DNA of 64,000 nucleotides from Isoetes taiwanensis (taxonomy: Eukaryota > Streptophyta > Lycopodiopsida > Isoetales > Isoetaceae). The first letter of the stretch is position 1, and every line of letters starts with the position of its first letter. Location: the NCBI GenBank assembly GCA_021234155.1, contig JAJEKV010000159.1, positions 592,466 to 656,465 on the forward strand, read 5' to 3'. Below are positions 60,569-64,000 of this stretch, piece by piece. The notes beneath the pieces are model-generated. The model did no database searches. It saw nothing but the letters and a program-made list of their open reading frames with translations, and was not told where the DNA came from. Both the position numbers and the translations under genes were made by a program.

Positions 60569-60592
60569 AGTGCAATATATATATATATATAT
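60569..60592. repeat. (AT)n microsatellite
   Basis: About ten AT dinucleotides in a row lie just inside the internal region of element 2, near its 3' end. Confidence 0.9.
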
Positions 60593-61082
60593 GCAAAACT
60601 TTAAAGTTTGAAGTTAATGTCAAGTACACTGAAAAGTGCACTTCATACATTTATCATGTGAATCAAAGTGTTGAAGGACCTAAGTCCAATACCAACATCA
60701 GCTGAATAACAAACAAAATAACACATGTGGTGAGACAAAACAACAAAAAATTAAAAGAGTTCGCAGCCATCAAGAACCCTCTATACCGCATTACGTGAGT
60801 GATATTAATGCGACATATGATGAAATTGTATTGGAAGGGACCACCCCTTATAATAACAATTACAAGAAAGACTCCACCTATCGGGAACCTACTCTGGGCG
60901 CGTCCAGTGGTTTGTAGTCTCGCGTTCTAGGAATGGTTAAGTTCCGCTATCGGTAAAGCTGAAATGCGCCTATCAATCCATATAGCAAGCAAGGCAACCA
61001 AGCTGTGGTGGAGGTCCACATTGACAAGCATTAATTCAGCCCCAGAGAAATAGCTGGGTGATCCTTGCAATTACCCAGAATC

Positions 61083-61649
61083 TCAGTTATTTACGCATGC
61101 ATCTACCCCCTGGGCGCTACTGCAACTGCTTCTGCTTCTACCTACGACCCGCTGGTCATAGTATCGCTTGGATGATGGTGCGTGCCTCGTGACTGCCAAG
61201 CAGTGATGAAGTCCCATAATGCTTGTCAAGCAGTCTATCTTCATCACCCACATAGTATCCTCTAATCGGTAAGTAGTTTCCACTAAATCCGGCATTGCAA
61301 CATTTGAGTCCTTCGGGTTTGTTTGTGTGGAAGCCTGACCAAGAAGAGCTTCGTGCACTATTCTCAGTTGCTCTTTCTCGCTATTTCTAGGAGGGTTAAA
61401 CCAAGACCTCCTCGGATTATTAGGTGTGTGTTGTTGTGGCGACCTGCTGTTTGAAAGACCTTTGCGGTGGATTCTCAAGTGGGGCGCAATTCGCTTATAT
61501 ACCGCCTCCAACGTATGTACGCAATAATTCCTTTGAACGGTCCAGCTTCCATCCAAAGTAAATCTCCTTTTGCGTACTTTTGCCAATCTTAAGCTTCTGG
61601 CTTTTCTTGCTTCACTTTTAATGTTTTGTAGCCAAATCAATCTGCCCAC
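61083..61649 (-). pseudogene. Integrase C-terminus and chromodomain remnant, element 2
   Basis: The 188-codon open frame includes VRKRRFTLDGSWTVQ (integrase tail) and EKEQLRIVHEALLGQ, then NVAMPDLVETTYRLEDTMWV and MKIDCLTSIMG. These line up with the LFLIELQKQTGRTQMLQYLV and VEDATWVMKKDLEKHYPDF region of element 1. The YLVKWK core is lost. It is unusually long for a degraded element but does not keep the chromodomain fold residues. Confidence 0.6.
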
Positions 61650-62570
61650 CGAAGACGCGCCAGTGGGTTCTCCTCAGTGTCTGGGCCACACTCTTTCCGG
61701 GACGCACTCCAAGCGCTAAATAAGCAGCCATCAACTTCCCCTGCACTGTGAGCTTGCATCTCCGTGGAGGAGTTCTTTTGGGGAAACCTCCACCTTAGAA
61801 ACGGTTATGCTAAGCGTGTCCGGAGTAAGACATTGGTAACCACAGCTTTCTATCATGAAGGAGACTCGAAGACCCTCTTCATGTCAAGTATAGCAGTCCC
61901 GACTAGATAAATATAGTCACCTACTGTGATTTACTTCCATATGTATACAATGTCTCTCTAGCATATCCCCACAATGCATTGGTACGTGCCTCGGTCCGGC
62001 CTCATCCTGCTTGAGGATGATATGTCAGCGACTTCCATAGCAAGCTCAAGTCCTACCGGTGGCAAGAAATCTTCCGGGTAATGCAATCACAACGGTGGGG
62101 ATCCCTATCCCATTACCACCACCGTGGTATCCCGTGTAATCCTCAAGATTTCGCAAATAATAGCAGAAAGCAAAGATCAAAGGTCAGATCCTGGTACCTA
62201 GCTACGGCAAGAAATGAGCCATTTCGAATTTGTCTTTCCACTACAACCATCAAGGCATCATATCCTGAGTTCTTGAAGGCCCACAATGAAATCCACATGG
62301 TTACCACTTCCCATTCATGCTAAAGTACTACCCAGGAGGGTTGTAACTCACTCTGGGATCCTTAACCGTCAGCCTTGCTTCCATCGGCATACCCCAACGC
62401 CTAAATGTATTTGGCAGGTAAATGTCCTTTTCATAGAAGGTCAGAAATAGCTGGAGCTTAATCTTAAAGTAGGTTTCATAAAACTCAAGCAAAGGTCCAA
62501 ATTATAGGGCTGTATTTCTGTGGTAGTGTCAAGTGAAGAATGAGCTTTACGACTCGGCTATCGTGTACAC
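61650..62570 (-). pseudogene. Integrase core remnant, element 2
   Basis: No long frame remains, but the DNA matches element 1 integrase (compare CCACAATGAAATCCA near 62281 with 11549, and AATAGCTGGAGC near 62445 with 11705). Catalytic residues cannot be read continuously. Confidence 0.55.
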
Positions 62571-62579
62571 ACAACTTAT

Positions 62580-63165
62580 CCCTTGCAATATAATAAGTTG
62601 CTCCTCTTTCTTATAATGCTATATCTAAAGGCTTCGCTGGGCCCCCTATCCTGCGGTAAGCGATCTTCCTTAGCCAAATCCATCATCCCAAATGTGCTTC
62701 ACGAACTCCTGATCTGCGCTGGTTCCGCTTATTCTGCTTTTCCCAAACTTCATCAGTGAGTGTAGAAAATGGCATTACAATGGTTCGTGTCACCAAGGGG
62801 ATGGCGCGTGGACACGCGCCCTCAAGAAACTACATCACAGGCTTGCCGTGCTTATACATAATCTCAAAATCATATATTCCTCCGTAGAAATTTGCATCCA
62901 TCTTCTCCGGCTTTAGTTGGTGATTCGCTCGCGGATAAGTACCCGAGAACTTTGCGGATCCTCGCATCCAACCGAATCTTCTACCAAGGAGGTAGGTAGT
63001 GGGGTTCCATATCCGCAAGGCACCTACAACTACCAACACCCCCTCATCATGGTAGGATACCGCTGTTCGCTTCGCTTCATTTTCTTTTGAGTCATAGGCA
63101 ATAACTCTCTCCCTCGCGAGATGAGGACTCCACCCCAAGTGGTAATTCCCCATCGCAGCATCCAC
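62580..63165 (-). pseudogene. RNase H remnant, element 2
   Basis: The 62830-63165 frame shows RVIAYDSKENEAKRTAVSYH, LRIWNPTTYLLGRRF and YDFEIMYKHGKP. These are the same boxes as element 1 with more substitutions and small indels; the DTDH box is lost. Confidence 0.7.
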
Positions 63166-63249
63166 GCTACTCAGCTTGTCCTCGTGGGGCTTCTGCAGAT
63201 CTCCAAGTAAATGTGGAGGAACTGGGTGGCCATGTTAAGGCATCCTGAG

Positions 63250-64000
63250 TCAGCTGGAAACCCCTAACTTTGTCTCCAGCGCTGGTCCATCCAATCTTTC
63301 TTCACCTTCTTTGCTTTCAGGAGATTTTGTAAGAGGAGTCAGTAATCTCGCAAAAATCCTTTTGCATAAATTTCTCGACAATATCCCTGCCAATCCCAAG
63401 CAGTCGACCCCCCAAAAACATCCCTCGAATAGGCCATATTCCCCTTCCCCGACGCCTCTATCTTTGCTCGGTCTCAATAGAAGTAATTCCCCTCCTCGGC
63501 CAAAATGATGTGGCCCTCCCGCATAATTCCACCTTCGTGAGTGTGGCAAACCTGTAATTCCTAGAGAATCCCTGCATAGACATGACTTCTTTAGCTTTGT
63601 GGGCCAATCTAAGATGCTCTATGCTCCTCCTTGTGGTCTTACCGATGCATGTTCATCAAAGAAAATAAATGTAAACAAAGTCACACAACGCAAGTATTGC
63701 CACGAAGACATCATTCATTAGTCGCGACATGAAAGTTGCCGGGGCATTAGTTAATCCAAAAGGCATAATCAGAATTCATAATGCCCATACCTAGTGCAAA
63801 AGCTGATTTATGGATGTCCTCCCTCTTAATCCCATTATCCGATGGAAAAATCCTGAGCGTAGATCATCATCTTTGAGAAATACTTAGCCCCTCTTTGCAA
63901 CCGGACATCCATTAGGTCATCATTTGCCATAGCTATTCTTGATGGTATGCTTGCTTGGAGTTGGCTTATAATCAATACACACATCCTCGTACGTGAGCCG
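63250..64000 (-). pseudogene. Reverse transcriptase part, element 2, runs off the window
   Basis: The DNA matches element 1 RT. A frame at 63250-63549 holds the thumb and connection region (LGLAGILSRNLCKRIFARLL). Near 63900-64000 the sequence matches the RT finger and palm region of element 1 (compare TTCTTGATGGTATGCTT near 63937 with 13067). Broken by several frame changes. The palm end and upstream domains lie outside the window. Confidence 0.65.

Larger units (their letters stand above)
58780..64000 (-). mobile_element. Ty3/gypsy chromovirus, element 2, cut by the window end
   Basis: This is the same family and orientation as element 1. It has a 3' LTR (58780-60462), a purine tract, then on the minus strand integrase C-terminus with chromodomain, integrase, RNase H and the RT part up to the window edge. 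Protease, gag and 5' LTR would lie beyond 64000. Reading frames are short and broken. DNA alignment to element 1 by eye shows many indels and substitutions, more than between the two LTRs of element 1. Confidence 0.8.

Noticed and set aside
1-64000. Organelle DNA insertions (plastid or mitochondrial)
   Set aside because: I saw no recognisable plastid or mitochondrial gene, rRNA or tRNA segment on either strand.

Overview
The window looks like nuclear DNA from a land plant with a large, repeat-rich genome. A gymnosperm or similar lineage is possible, but nothing here fixes the species. The evidence is chromodomain-type Ty3/gypsy retrotransposons with long LTRs, plant LINEs, a BYPASS1/ROH1-like gene, a leucine-rich-repeat receptor relic, a receptor-kinase fragment and a telo-box/site II promoter signature. 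Gene density is very low. I see no tRNA, rRNA, CRISPR array or operon. No protein-coding gene reads through without a break.

Layout. 1-5.3 kb is AT-rich with no recognised gene. 5.37-7.17 kb (+) holds an exon-by-exon relic of a plant gene that I compare to the TraB/PrgY-like family. 8.2-21.3 kb is one long Ty3/gypsy chromovirus on the minus strand. Its 3' LTR is at 8.2-9.8, then chromodomain, integrase, RNase H, RT, protease and gag from 10.5 to 14.8, an unexplained GC-rich leader of about 4.9 kb, a PBS at 19.74, and the 5' LTR at 19.75-21.3. 21.4-24.4 kb is tandemly duplicated, purine-rich non-coding DNA leading to a BPS1-like reading frame at 25.0-26.06 kb (+). The 3' end of that gene is duplicated at 27.1-28.4 kb, and the second copy is split by an insert of about 750 bp. 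28.9-29.3 kb is a minisatellite. 30.8-32.6 kb (-) is an old coding relic of an unnamed family. 33.1-33.9 kb (-) is an LRR receptor relic. 34.5 kb has a promoter and first-exon signature. 35.6-39.5 kb has three related G-box-bearing modules around a possible LEA-like relic. 40.8 kb has a kinase glycine-loop fragment. 42.1-43.1 kb is a repeat cluster with TTCTAGAA palindromes. 43.4-44.5 kb (-) is a second, different gypsy gag-protease fragment. 44.8-48.66 kb (+) is a degraded LINE, 51.05-51.24 kb a second LINE 3' end with poly(A), and 58.8-64 kb (-) a second chromovirus of the same family as the first, cut off by the window edge.

The most interesting threads are: the BPS1-like gene has family-typical total length but is broken by small indels, one of which its own duplicated tail pinpoints; the two LTRs of element 1 differ largely by 1-4 nt indels, and its coding part is strongly poor in CAG/CTG; and the leader between PBS and gag is unusually long. 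The first two could reflect either real decay or systematic consensus errors in methylated repeats, and this must be settled before calling the genes dead. I found no convincing new multi-gene system.
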